Notes: a model not told the origin generated them from the sequence alone. 64,000 nucleotides of DNA from Bacteroidales bacterium (GCA_004557825.1 SFFL01000005.1:43726-107725), one strand, 5' to 3'. Shown: positions 50,186 to 59,582, counted from the stretch's first letter. Translations and numbers: made by a program.

Positions 50186-50536
50186 ATGATTAATTCCATT
50201 CTCAGATATTTTTTCCGCTTACTGATTCTTTCAGGTATTCTCATCTCGTTCGTCTTGGCGACAACAGGGTGCTCTTGCACATCCTCTGATGCCAACGAGA
50301 AAGCCGATTGCGAAGCGGCGGCACATTATGGCCGAGAGCAGGCCCTCGTGCTCAGCGAGCAGAATGCCCCTGACACAATACTGATGGAGCAGGTGCTTGT
50401 GGATGTAAGAGTGCGCGAGGCTGAGATGCGCCGGAAGGGGCATAACACTATCGCCGACGCATATATCGAGGCTTTCATTGCTACTCTCGATTCGGTAAAT
50501 CCTTCGCTCAATCAGCTTATTTCTGCCGAAAAGTAA
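50186..50536 (+). CDS. Small lipoprotein of unknown function
   Basis: 116 residues. Signal peptide of the lipoprotein class: FFRLLILSGILISFVLATTG then CSC, with cysteine after about 29 residues. The rest (NEKADCEAAAHYGREQAL, LMEQVLVDVRVREAEMRRKG) is helical and charged, without a match I recognise. It follows ispH by 12 bases and precedes an O-antigen-type membrane protein by 57 bases, so it may be in the same transcript. Function unknown. Confidence 0.6.
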   Translation: MINSILRYFFRLLILSGILISFVLATTGCSCTSSDANEKADCEAAAHYGREQALVLSEQNAPDTILMEQVLVDVRVREAEMRRKGHNTIADAYIEAFIATLDSVNPSLNQLISAEK

Positions 50537-50593
50537 ACAATCAACAATTTACGGAATCATAACCATTCATATAAGTCAGCACTGCCATTCACG

Positions 50594-52033
50594 ATGATTA
50601 AGAAATTTACACAACCTTTTGCCGCACTGCAAAGCAATTTACCCTGGCATATCAAGACGCTTTGCTGGTTGCTGAGCGGTGTGGTTGCCATCCGACTTGT
50701 CGACGGCTATAGTTTCCCCGGCAGTTCCGTGGCGCTGCTTCTGCTTTCGGTGATGCTGTTTGTCGCAGGATTGTGTGGAAGTAGTGTGAAAGAATGGCGA
50801 TTCAATAAATGGTTGTGGCTGTTTGTGGGTGTGGCCGTGCTGAGTTTTGCTCTGCATCCTTATCCCGATTTCATTAAACGCAGCGGCCGGTTTGCACTGT
50901 TCATTGCCGGGATGCTTTGCTATTCTCCGTTAGTGAGGACGCCAAGACTGATAGATATTCGGCGATTTCTGCTTCTGACGCTTGTGGTTTGCTTCGGAGT
51001 GGACTTCTTCCTGGAACTTGTGTGCGCGTTTGCCGATATTTTCAGCGAGTCGATGGCCGATGATAACCCCTGGATGATGAGTTATTGGAAAAGCCGGTTG
51101 CAGTTTGTTTACCTGACTACGGTTTTCTCTTTCCCGCTAATTGCGATTCTGTGCTCCATTCGGTATATAAAGGGCCGCCGCCTGAAGATTGCATTGCTTG
51201 TTCTTGCGGCTCTTCTAATAGTGTATATTGCCAAACTCCATTCACGAATTGTACTATTGTCGCTGATTGTGGTTATACTGTTCCTGATATATCAGAATAT
51301 CGCCACGGTAAAGCAGTGGATTAAGAAACCGGTGGTAATTGTCTGTGCTATTGTATTTTTAGCGATATTTTCTCCGTATGCCTATAGGACAATAGTTGTG
51401 AAAACGCAGCGCAATTATACCTATGGCAGTTTTTATAATTCCCGTAAGGCATTATGGCACGACCGTATGGCGGAATTTGAATCTGCACCCTGGCTGGGTG
51501 TCGGATTTGCGCAGCATGCCGAATCGCTTCCGGCATTGGCGGTGTGGAATGACATCGACCAGGGTGTGATAGTTCTCGATACGGAATTTGTTATGCCACA
51601 CGCTGCCGATACTGCAGTTACTGTCAATACCTTTGAAGCCTCCAAAACTGCTGTCACGCTTCGCGAACGGCTTAATGTGAATATCAATAATGGCGGATAT
51701 GAACCCGGGTCGGGGTATCTGCTCATACTCAGTAATCTGGGATTATTGGGCCTGATTACCTTCCTGCTGTTTATGGTGGATAAGGTGCGAGGTGATAAGC
51801 CGTTGTTTGAGCGATATTTCGGTAGAACAGGCAATAATACTGTGCCATTTGAAGTGTTGCTTCAAGTCTGCTTCCTTGGATTTTTGCTTATTGTTGCCAC
51901 CTGCTCCGGCTGGATACTCTTTGGAGGCTCACTGATGTTCCCGGTGTTTTGGCTGTGCACCAATCCGATGGCCGATTTTGTGGTCGAGCCATCCGAAAAA
52001 GATGAAATTGCTGAACAGAGTGTTAACGGCTGA
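50594..52033 (+). CDS. O-antigen ligase/polymerase-like membrane protein (Wzy_C type)
   Basis: 479 residues with about ten to twelve transmembrane segments (for example LLLLSVMLFVAGLCG and IVLLSLIVVILFLIYQN). The long periplasmic loop and GSFYNSRKALWHDRMAEFES then APWLGVGFAQH resemble the Wzy_C domain of O-antigen ligases and polymerases. The family transfers or polymerises undecaprenyl-linked glycans, so the role here is probably exopolysaccharide or lipopolysaccharide assembly. A glycosyltransferase gene follows by 43 bases. Ligase and polymerase cannot be told apart from sequence. Confidence 0.7.
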   Translation: MIKKFTQPFAALQSNLPWHIKTLCWLLSGVVAIRLVDGYSFPGSSVALLLLSVMLFVAGLCGSSVKEWRFNKWLWLFVGVAVLSFALHPYPDFIKRSGRFALFIAGMLCYSPLVRTPRLIDIRRFLLLTLVVCFGVDFFLELVCAFADIFSESMADDNPWMMSYWKSRLQFVYLTTVFSFPLIAILCSIRYIKGRRLKIALLVLAALLIVYIAKLHSRIVLLSLIVVILFLIYQNIATVKQWIKKPVVIVCAIVFLAIFSPYAYRTIVVKTQRNYTYGSFYNSRKALWHDRMAEFESAPWLGVGFAQHAESLPALAVWNDIDQGVIVLDTEFVMPHAADTAVTVNTFEASKTAVTLRERLNVNINNGGYEPGSGYLLILSNLGLLGLITFLLFMVDKVRGDKPLFERYFGRTGNNTVPFEVLLQVCFLGFLLIVATCSGWILFGGSLMFPVFWLCTNPMADFVVEPSEKDEIAEQSVNG

Positions 52034-52076
52034 ACCCAATGAAATCTGCAGAACCTTATGAACCCCGAATAGCCAA

Positions 52077-52946
52077 ATGAAATCTACTGGACCGGTAATA
52101 TCTGTCATTACTGCGGCCTGCAACTCTGCAGCTACGCTTGAAGATACGCTTCGCAGCGTTCTCGGGCAGGACTATACCAATGTAGAGCATATCGTGGTGG
52201 ATGGCGGAAGCACTGACGGCACAGTGGAATTGCTCACAAAATACCTCCCGGCCTACGAAACAGCCGGCAAACGGCTGGTTTGGACTTCCGAGGCCGACAA
52301 AGGTATTTACGATGCCATAAACAAGGGGATTGCGATGGCCAAGGGTGAGATAGTTGGCGCGCTCAATGCCGATGACTTCTTTACGTCGCCTGACATTTTA
52401 AGCAAAGTGGCCGGAGCGTTTGCCCAAGATGGGGCAAGTGCCATAAATGCTCCAAATGCCATAAATGCCGCAGATGCTACAGATGCGGCAAATATCTCAA
52501 ATGGGGTAGATGCTGTTTATGGCGATGTGCATTATGTGCATCCTTCCGATTTGACACGGCCGATACGTCGATATAGTTCACGTCGGTTCCGGCGCTGGCA
52601 GATGCGTATGGGGTTTATGCCTGCTCATCCATCTTTTTATTGTCGGAAGACGCTTTACGAGCAGTATGGTAGTTATGACCCCTCGTATAGCGTGGCCGGC
52701 GACTTTGAATTGCTCCTGCGTTTTATATTTAAGCATAGAATCAATTGCAGGTATCTGCCGGTCGACTTTGTGACGATGCGCACCGGAGGAGCATCCTCTT
52801 CGGGGATGGGATCTCACCGCCGCATTTTCAAGGAGCACCGCCGTGCTTATAGGCAAAACGGTATCGCCTCCAACTTTCTGCTGGAGGGCGTACGGTATCT
52901 TTGGAAATTACCTACGGCTTTGCTGATGGCTATTCGCTGCCGGTAA
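52077..52946 (+). CDS. Family 2 glycosyltransferase with Ala/Asn-rich insertion
   Basis: 289 residues, GT-A fold. Motifs: VISVITAACNSAATLEDTLR, EHIVVDGGSTDGTVELL, DKGIYDAINKGIAMAKGE and LNADDFF (metal-binding D-D region). Residues about 122-145 hold an unusual low-complexity insertion (NAPNAINAADATDAAN) that other family members lack; the DNA consists of short degenerate repeats. The remaining part VYGDVHYVHPSDLTRP is normal for the family. It follows the O-antigen-type gene by 43 bases. Donor and acceptor are unknown. Confidence 0.85.
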   Translation: MKSTGPVISVITAACNSAATLEDTLRSVLGQDYTNVEHIVVDGGSTDGTVELLTKYLPAYETAGKRLVWTSEADKGIYDAINKGIAMAKGEIVGALNADDFFTSPDILSKVAGAFAQDGASAINAPNAINAADATDAANISNGVDAVYGDVHYVHPSDLTRPIRRYSSRRFRRWQMRMGFMPAHPSFYCRKTLYEQYGSYDPSYSVAGDFELLLRFIFKHRINCRYLPVDFVTMRTGGASSSGMGSHRRIFKEHRRAYRQNGIASNFLLEGVRYLWKLPTALLMAIRCR

Positions 52947-52970
52947 AATAGGTTATGCGCTGCCGGTGAT

Positions 52971-53438
52971 TTAATCTTTTGCTTCTACGGGGAGGGCGCG
53001 CGAGAACACTTCGCGGAACGAAACGATAGTTTCGGTGCGCATAAGGCCCATCGGCTGAAGCTTGTCGTGAATAAGATGGAGCAAATGCTCGTTGTCGCGG
53101 GCATACATTTTTACAAGCAGGTCGTAGCTGCCGGTTGTGAAGTGAACTTCAGTAACCTCAGGCACGGTTTTGAGTTTGTCGATGATGTCGTCGAACGAAG
53201 CAGCCTCTTTCAGATAAATTCCTACGAAGGCACAAGTGTCGTAGCCCAAAGTGGTGGGTTTAATCAGCGCGCGTGACCCCTCAAGAATGTTTGTAGCCTG
53301 AAGTTTGGCTATGCGCTGATGGATAGCGGCGCCGCTGACACCGCACTCGCGGGCGATTTCCAAAAAAGGTTTGCGGCCATTGTCCACCATCATCTGCAGA
53401 ATTTTGGTGTCGAGCTTATCAATTTGCATTCGTGCCAT
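52971..53438 (-). CDS. Lrp/AsnC family transcriptional regulator
   Basis: 155 residues from the ATG at 53438 (MARMQIDKLDTKILQMMVDN). Helix-turn-helix FLEIARECGVSGAAIHQRIA, then the RAM ligand-binding domain (VGIYLKEAASFDDII, GSYDLLVKMYARDNEHLLHL). Typical of global or amino-acid-responsive regulators. A further ATG at 53528, 13 bases after the promoter element, would give a longer head that is not conserved; I prefer 53438. The leader is then about 95 bases. Divergent from the GNAT gene; the regulon is unknown. Confidence 0.9.
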   Translation of the reverse strand: MARMQIDKLDTKILQMMVDNGRKPFLEIARECGVSGAAIHQRIAKLQATNILEGSRALIKPTTLGYDTCAFVGIYLKEAASFDDIIDKLKTVPEVTEVHFTTGSYDLLVKMYARDNEHLLHLIHDKLQPMGLMRTETIVSFREVFSRALPVEAKD

Positions 53439-53540
53439 GGTATAATTGGTTTTAATTATAACAATCTTCTGTAGAGTAGAAAGCGTAGAATTATAAATCA
53501 AATATGAAAACAACTTACATCTTTCCACTATTTAGTGCAA

Positions 53541-53572
53541 CAAAGTTAGTAATAAACATTTTAAATAGCAAA
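53541..53572 (-). promoter_or_regulatory. Promoter of the Lrp-family gene
   Basis: Minus-strand TTTG (53569-53572), 20-base spacer, TAACTTTG (53541-53548). Both boxes are perfect. Confidence 0.75.
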
Positions 53573-53634
53573 TTTAATTGGTTAAAAACTTAATAATCAA
53601 TATGCCTGATAGTCGGAATTTCAAAAATAATTGG

Positions 53635-53642
53635 TATTTTTG
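53635..53642 (+). promoter_or_regulatory. -7 element for the GNAT-zinc ABC operon
   Basis: TATTTTTG, a perfect TAnnTTTG match, 24 bases before the GNAT ATG at 53667. No -33 word at the right distance; AT-rich flank. Confidence 0.4.
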
Positions 53643-53666
53643 TATTTCAAAACAAACATCCAGTCT

Positions 53667-54236
53667 ATGCAGATTGAACTACGGAAAACAGTGACGGCAA
53701 CGGATATTCCTTTGGAAATTAAGGAGTTGTATCATTCTTCTTTCCCAGTGGAAGAGCAGCGCCCGTGGGCTGATATAGAGCAACGGATTAATAGCAAAGA
53801 TACCGAATTTAGTTTTTATGTTTTACAACATAAAACAAAAAATATTGGATTTATTACTCTTTGGCGACTTCCGCAAGCTCTTTATTGCGAGCATTTAGCT
53901 ATATTTCCGGAGTCGCGCGGCGGCGGTTACGGCGAGGCAGTAGTGCGCCGGGTAATTGAGATGGCGCAGTCGGAAAAAGATGGCGCCGTTTTGCCGCTTG
54001 TGCTGGAGGTGGAATTGCCTGAGGAATCGGAATTTGCCCGCCGGCGGGTTGGTTTCTATCAGCGCTGCGGTATGCAGGCACTTACCGATTTTAAGTATGT
54101 ACAGCCGGGATATACTCCTGAGTTGTCTCCTGTCGACTTAATGCTGATGGTATCTGAACCGGTCGACAATCCTGCCGAAATAGCGAAGACGCTTCACACT
54201 GTGGTGTATAACCGCCCCGATTTTAATATAGAATGA
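53667..54236 (+). CDS. GNAT family N-acetyltransferase
   Basis: 189 residues from the ATG at 53667, chosen because it follows the -7 element and starts MQIELRKTVTATDIPLE. The acetyl-CoA-binding motif is CEHLAIFPESRGGGYGEAVVRRV, with the R-G-G-G-Y-G loop. Substrate unknown. Its stop overlaps the next gene as ATGA (54233-54236), so it is translationally coupled to the metal-binding protein. Such coupling is unusual for an acetyltransferase. Confidence 0.82.
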   Translation: MQIELRKTVTATDIPLEIKELYHSSFPVEEQRPWADIEQRINSKDTEFSFYVLQHKTKNIGFITLWRLPQALYCEHLAIFPESRGGGYGEAVVRRVIEMAQSEKDGAVLPLVLEVELPEESEFARRRVGFYQRCGMQALTDFKYVQPGYTPELSPVDLMLMVSEPVDNPAEIAKTLHTVVYNRPDFNIE

Positions 54237-55114
54237 ACAAGATATTCAAAACCACTGTCTTTGGAATTATGGCGCTATTCGCGCTTGCTTCCTGTGGCCG
54301 CAAATCCGCAGATACGCGCGATGCCGACCGTCCGGTGGTGATGGTGACAGTGCCGCCGCTGCAATATTTTGCTGATGCCATTGGTGGCGACATAGTGGAT
54401 GTGAAATGCCTTCTGCCGCAGTCGGCCGAACCAGAATCGTTTGACCCCACAATGCAGCAACTTCGCGATGCTGCGGATGCCGATGTGATATTCTCAACGG
54501 GGTTGCTCCCCTTTGAATCGAAAGTGGTGAAGTCTGTAGCTTCGTCGAATCCAGATATTAAAGTTGCTTCGCTTTCCGACTCACTGCATTTGCTGATGGG
54601 CACTCACGGCCATGACGAGGCCGACCCCCATATATGGATGTCGCTTCGCAATGCACGGGTAATGGCCCGTACCGCCGCACGTGCGCTGATTTCTGCGCTC
54701 CCTGCCGACAGCGCATATTTTGCAGAAAGGTTTGCTGCTACAGAAAGCAGGCTCGATTCATTGGACAGTGTGATTGCCTCCCGACTTGCACCGGCCAAAG
54801 GGAAGGCTTTCCTGGTGTGGCATCCATCGCTGAGCTATTTCGCCCGCGATTATGGCTTGCGCCAGATTGCCGTAGGGCAGGAGCATAAAGAAAGTTCCAT
54901 CTCCGGGCTGACCAACCTCCTCAAGAGTGCCCGCAGCGAAAACGCAGTTTGCTTTTTCTCGCAGAAAGAGCTTGATAGCCGTCAGGCACAAATGGTGGAT
55001 GAGGCTTTAGGACTTAAACCGGTGGATATATCCACACTTTCTCCCGAGATTGAATCTACGCTGCTGCAGGCTGCCGATGCAATCGCTTCCGCTTCAAAAT
55101 TACCGCAGAAATGA
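54233..55114 (+). CDS. Zinc/manganese-type ABC transporter substrate-binding lipoprotein
   Basis: 293 residues with a lipoprotein signal peptide (FGIMALFALASCG). Belongs to the ZnuA/cluster 9 family: VTVPPLQYFADAIGGD, PESFDPTMQQLRDAADADVI, then DPHIWMSLRNARVMARTAAR, and VWHPSLSYFARDYGL. Metal ligands would be the histidines in HGHDEADPHIW and WHPSLSYF. The long His-rich loop of many ZnuA proteins is missing. It overlaps the following ATPase by four bases (ATGA) and the preceding GNAT gene by four. The metal is not decided by sequence. Confidence 0.85.
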   Translation: MNKIFKTTVFGIMALFALASCGRKSADTRDADRPVVMVTVPPLQYFADAIGGDIVDVKCLLPQSAEPESFDPTMQQLRDAADADVIFSTGLLPFESKVVKSVASSNPDIKVASLSDSLHLLMGTHGHDEADPHIWMSLRNARVMARTAARALISALPADSAYFAERFAATESRLDSLDSVIASRLAPAKGKAFLVWHPSLSYFARDYGLRQIAVGQEHKESSISGLTNLLKSARSENAVCFFSQKELDSRQAQMVDEALGLKPVDISTLSPEIESTLLQAADAIASASKLPQK

Positions 55115-55803
55115 CACAGAACACTTCGCCCCTTATCCGGCTTAAAGATGTAAGCTATATCGCCGAATCAAAGACAATACTTTCCGATATCCACGCAACG
55201 GTGAATTACGGCGAGTTTGTGGCGATAACCGGTCCGAACGGCGGCGGTAAAACCACGCTCCTGCGCATAATCCTGAAACTTATCGCCCCATCCCGCGGCA
55301 CCGTGGAATATTTCGGCACTGATGGTCGGATTGCCGACCGGCTGTATGTGGGCTATCTGCCGCAGAAGAATATGATCGACTCACATTTCCCCATTACGGT
55401 AGAGGAGGTGATAGAGTCGGGGCTTCTCCCGCTGAAAGGGATGAGCAAGCAGGACCGAGCCGAACGCATCGAGGCAGTTTTGGATGAGGTGCAACTCAGC
55501 AGCCGCCGGCTTCAGACCATCGGCACCCTTTCGGGAGGCCAACTGCAGCGTGCGCTTCTTGGGCGTGCCATCGTGTCGCAGCCGTCCGTGCTGATTCTCG
55601 ACGAACCGCTGAGCTACATCGACAAGCAGTTTGAATCGCGGCTGTATGAAATACTTGCCGACTACGCCCGCCACTCCACTATTTTGCTCGTTTCGCACGA
55701 AATGAGTGTTATAGCCGGGATGGCCACACGTCACCTTATTGTCGACCATACACTCCACGAATGTACGGCTCACCAGCACTACATCCCATCTCCCTGTCGG
55801 TAA
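55111..55803 (+). CDS. Metal ABC transporter ATP-binding protein (ZnuC-like)
   Basis: 230 residues. Walker A ITGPNGGGKTTLLRII, signature LSGGQLQRALLGRAI and Walker B SVLILDEPLSYID, followed by the H-loop VSHEMS. Energises metal import together with the binding protein encoded just upstream. The expected permease gene (ZnuB) does not follow: the next gene is fbp, on its own promoter. The permease may be elsewhere or lost. The third gene of GNAT-binding protein-ATPase. Confidence 0.88.
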   Translation: MTQNTSPLIRLKDVSYIAESKTILSDIHATVNYGEFVAITGPNGGGKTTLLRIILKLIAPSRGTVEYFGTDGRIADRLYVGYLPQKNMIDSHFPITVEEVIESGLLPLKGMSKQDRAERIEAVLDEVQLSSRRLQTIGTLSGGQLQRALLGRAIVSQPSVLILDEPLSYIDKQFESRLYEILADYARHSTILLVSHEMSVIAGMATRHLIVDHTLHECTAHQHYIPSPCR

Positions 55804-55892
55804 AGCCGGGCTAAAACAACCCATTGCCCAGTCGGTAAACACGGCCTTCTCATAGGTGCTATTGCGCAGTTTTGCGGATGATGTGGGGTCAT

Positions 55893-55926
55893 TTTGCTTG
55901 AAAATTAAAATAAATTCGTAACTTTG
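55893..55926 (+). promoter_or_regulatory. Promoter of fbp
   Basis: TTTG (55893-55896), 22-base spacer, TAACTTTG (55919-55926). Leader about 20 bases to the ATG at 55953. Confidence 0.6.
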
Positions 55927-55952
55927 ACGAATCTTTATAAAGAATAGTCCAA

Positions 55953-57959
55953 ATGGTAAATAATCCGGCATCCTCCATCCAGCGCAATGACTTTTCATCC
56001 GATCGGCGGGTGCTTGAACTTTTGAGTCAGACTTTCCCGACCGTAAGCGCCGCTTCCACTGAAATCATCAATCTTGAGGCAATCCTCAATTTGCCGAAAG
56101 GCACAGAGCACTTTATTGCCGATATTCACGGCGAGTATGAGGCGTTCGACCACATCGTGCGCAATGCTTCGGGCAATATCCGCCGTAAAGTCAATGAAAT
56201 CTACGCAACATCGATGCGCGAGGAGGATATCCGCCAGCTTTGCACTTTGGTTTACTATCCCGAGCGAAAACTTGAGGAACTGAAGGAGAGCGAAGAGGAT
56301 ATGGACGATTTCTATAATGTGACCCTTCACCGCCTGGTGCGTGTGTGTCGGTCGGTTTCATCGAAATATACCCGCTCGAAAGTGCGCAAGGCTCTGCCGA
56401 GAGAGTTTGCCTATATCATCGAGGAATTGCTCCACGAAGAGCACGACGACCGCGACAAACAGAAATATTATTCCCGTATCATCGAGACGATTATTTCCAC
56501 CGGTCAGGCCGATGCCTTCATCATAGCTATCTCGCATGTGATACAGAAACTCAGCATCGACTGGCTGCACATCCTGGGCGATGTGTATGACCGCGGCCCC
56601 GGCGCGCATATCATTATGGACCGACTGATGACCTATGAGCGGTTTGATATGCAGTGGGGCAACCACGATGCTCTTTGGCTCGGGGCGGCTGCAGGCAACA
56701 CCTGCTGCATAGCCAATGTGCTTCGCATAGCGCTCCGCTATGGCAATATGGCCACGCTTGAGGATGGCTACGGCATAAACCTTGTGCCGCTGGCCACATT
56801 CGCTATGGATGCTTATGCCGACGACCCCTGCAGTGTGTTTATGCCTAAAATCGCTGCCAACGAGGAAGTCGACGAGAAGACACGCAGCATCTGGGCAAAG
56901 ATGCACAAGGCGATTGCCATAATCCAGTTTAAACTTGAGGGCGCCCTCATCGATAAACGTCCGCAGTGGGGAATGGCTGAGCGCAAATTGCTCAACAAAG
57001 TCGACTACACGAAAGGAACTGTAGAAATCGAAGGCATGACATATCCCCTGACCGACACACTGTTCCCTACCATTGACCCGGATGATCCCTACCGACTGAC
57101 CGATGAAGAAGCTTCGCTGGTGAAACGCTTGCGCCACTCTTTCCTTGTCAGTGACAAACTGCGCCGCCACGTCGACCTGATGCTTTCGCACGGTTGCCTG
57201 TATACAATCATCAACTCCAACCTGCTGTTCCACGCTTCTGTGCCGATGAATTTCGACGGCACGCTGAAGGAGGTGGAAATCCGCGATGGCCGCCGCTACA
57301 AGGGTCGCGAACTGCTGCATCGTATAGGTATGACGATGCGTGCCGCCTTTAACGACGATACCCCGGCCGACGACAAGGATTTTGCCATTGACTACTTCTG
57401 GTACCTGTGGTGCGGACCTGATTCGCCGCTGTTCGACAAGACGAAGATGACCACCTTCGAGCGCTATTTCATCGCAGACACTTCCACACATAAAGAAGAT
57501 AAAGGAGCATATTACACACTGCGCGACAAGCCTGAGGTGTGCAATATGATACTCGATGCTTTCGGTGTGGAGGGTGAGCACCGCCACATCATCAACGGAC
57601 ATGTGCCGGTGAGAGTGGGAAAAGGGGAGTGCCCTGTGCGTGCCGATGGCTTGCTGCTGGTAATCGACGGCGGTTTTGCCAAGGCATACCACAACACTAC
57701 CGGTATTGCCGGATACACGCTCGTGTATCATTCGCGTGGACTGCAGCTTGTGCAGCATGAGCCGTTTACCTCCACCGAGGAGGCCATCTCCACCTCTGCC
57801 GATATCAAGGGCACCACGCAGATTGTGGAGCTATCGAACCACCGCCAGCGCGTGCGCGATACCGACAAGGGGCGCGAACTGCAGGGGCAGATCGAGGAAC
57901 TTACACGGCTGCTTTACGCCTATCGCCACGGCATACTTACCGAGAGGGTGACACGCTGA
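55953..57959 (+). CDS. fbp: Fructose-1,6-bisphosphatase class III
   Basis: Gluconeogenic phosphatase of the calcineurin-like type, 668 residues, normal for the class. Metal-binding motifs: EHFIADIHGEYEAFDH, LHILGDVYDRGPGAHII, MQWGNHDALWLGAAAGN and, in the second half, GHVPVRVGKGECPV and IDGGFAKAYH. Cytoplasmic. It stands alone after the ATPase gene with its own promoter. The upstream metal ABC genes may supply the manganese it needs, but this is only a neighbourhood hint. Confidence 0.95.
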   Translation: MVNNPASSIQRNDFSSDRRVLELLSQTFPTVSAASTEIINLEAILNLPKGTEHFIADIHGEYEAFDHIVRNASGNIRRKVNEIYATSMREEDIRQLCTLVYYPERKLEELKESEEDMDDFYNVTLHRLVRVCRSVSSKYTRSKVRKALPREFAYIIEELLHEEHDDRDKQKYYSRIIETIISTGQADAFIIAISHVIQKLSIDWLHILGDVYDRGPGAHIIMDRLMTYERFDMQWGNHDALWLGAAAGNTCCIANVLRIALRYGNMATLEDGYGINLVPLATFAMDAYADDPCSVFMPKIAANEEVDEKTRSIWAKMHKAIAIIQFKLEGALIDKRPQWGMAERKLLNKVDYTKGTVEIEGMTYPLTDTLFPTIDPDDPYRLTDEEASLVKRLRHSFLVSDKLRRHVDLMLSHGCLYTIINSNLLFHASVPMNFDGTLKEVEIRDGRRYKGRELLHRIGMTMRAAFNDDTPADDKDFAIDYFWYLWCGPDSPLFDKTKMTTFERYFIADTSTHKEDKGAYYTLRDKPEVCNMILDAFGVEGEHRHIINGHVPVRVGKGECPVRADGLLLVIDGGFAKAYHNTTGIAGYTLVYHSRGLQLVQHEPFTSTEEAISTSADIKGTTQIVELSNHRQRVRDTDKGRELQGQIEELTRLLYAYRHGILTERVTR

Positions 57960-58060
57960 ATCCTCGGAATAGACCGGAATTATAACTGACCTATTCCAAA
58001 ACACTGTGCATTTCAAGATATTTTTAAACCATTATATTATTCACTTTAAAGTAAATTCAA

Positions 58061-59413
58061 ATGAAAAAATTCTACATTGCATCTCTTGCGCTTCTAACAG
58101 TAGTATCTGCTATGGAAGCAGCACCGCTTGCTCGTGTAAAGAAAGCAAAAGTGGCAAAACCCTCGCGCAAAATCGAGCGCCGCGCTCCTGCTGTCGATCC
58201 CATCTGGCGTCCGGTAAGTCAGACAGATTATATGTATGAGGATGATTGGATGGAAGTTGGCTAGGTGTCTTACAAATACGATACCAAAGGCAATATACTT
58301 GAAGAACTTGGCTCAGGTGAGGACGGAGAGGATCGCAAGATTTCGACTTATAATGATAATAATATGCTTCTCACCGAGGAATCATTTATAAAGGATGATA
58401 GCGACGAGTGGATTCCCGAAGAAAAAACTATATTTAGCTGGGATGAAGTTATAAAAGACTACTTCACATCCCGTATGGGTTATAACTGGGAAGCCGATAA
58501 TTCTGCATGGGTGGAGAATTATCGTTGTCAGACCAATGAAGTGACCCGTAACGGCGACGGCAATATCATCGAAATCATATCATCGATGCCGTTGAATGGC
58601 GAAATGGTGCCCGGCTACCGCACCGTATGGACGTATGGCACAGATGGTAAGGCCAATGCTATGACCCCTTACGCAAATGAGACCAATCCCATAAAATGGT
58701 ATATACAGGAAGGTGTTTCTTATAAGAATATCGTATGGGAAACTACCAACGGCCAGCTGACATCTTCTGATCTCACTGATTACGTGAGCGGCGAAAACCG
58801 TTTGAAGAGTGCCGATATCTATTATGAGGACGAGTTAGACGGCAAATATGTAATAGAATATATCGGTACAAACAGTGATTATGTTTTCCATAATCAGTTT
58901 GTCGATGGCGATGATGCTGAAACACTTAAGAATGAAGTGATTGATGTAAATGGCAGTCTGCGTATGACCTATATTTCGTATCTTGATGGCGAAAATCATT
59001 ACAGTGCCTCACCCACTTATATCGAGACTGTGACTGTTATGATTGATGATCACGGAAATGTAACCAGTGAAATTACCAAGGAGCAGGATTTCGGGGAGGA
59101 ACCTTATGAAACGGAATATGGCCCGACATACGATTATACTTATGATGAGAAAGGCAATCCCACAGAGGTCATTGAGTCAATGGTGCAGGATGGTGAGTCA
59201 ATGCCTTTTATGCGTACTGTTTATGGCGAATATATCGATGTGACCAAAGATGCCGGTATCGGGAATGTCGCTGTTGCTGAGAAGAATGTAGGTCCTGCAG
59301 CCGTTTACAACGCTCAGGGTATCCGCGTGGCCACTGTTGCTGACGCTGCCGAGCTGAATCAGCTGCCTGCCGGTCTGTATATCTTCGGCGGCCGCAAATA
59401 TGTAGTACGCTAA
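58061..59413 (+). pseudogene. Secreted protein with an in-frame TAG and a C-terminal sorting-like domain
   Basis: One reading frame from the ATG at 58061 to 59413, interrupted once by a TAG at 58262-58264. Before it is a signal peptide (FYIASLALLTVVSAMEA) and a basic segment; after it are several YD-like turns such as YKYDTKGNILEELG and YDEKGNPTEVIES. The C-terminus GPAAVYNAQGIRVA to LPAGLYIFGG resembles the C-terminal domains of secreted Bacteroidales proteins. The rest of the frame is intact for 382 codons, so the stop is probably recent, an error, or read through. A GTG just after the TAG could start a shorter protein, without signal peptide, and seems unlikely. Function unknown. Confidence 0.7.
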
Positions 59414-59508
59414 ACAGGTCAAAAGCACTTGAAACGCCTCTAAAGGCATCGAAGCGCCTTGAAAGACCTTGAAACGTAACATTTCAATTACGAATATATA
59501 ACGCCGAT

Positions 59509-59539
59509 TTTGGCATTTCGGCGAAAACTGCTAACTTTG
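59509..59539 (+). promoter_or_regulatory. Promoter of tsaC
   Basis: TTTG (59509-59512), 19-base spacer, TAACTTTG (59532-59539), both perfect. Leader about 35-40 bases. Confidence 0.75.
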
Positions 59540-59582
59540 TATGTTTGCAAGTTGAAGGCTTGCAGGCATACATTTTTGTTTT

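Noticed and set aside
56358..57758. Minus-strand open frame (466 codons) opposite fbp
   Set aside because: Shadow of the fbp coding sequence, without recognisable domain.
58265..59413. Separate gene starting at the GTG after the in-frame TAG
   Set aside because: It is in the same frame as the signal-peptide part, has no signal peptide and no ribosome-binding context; a single interrupted gene is simpler.
59414..59482. Possible repeat array (CTTGAAA words) after the secreted protein gene
   Set aside because: The words are short and irregular; no defined unit length.
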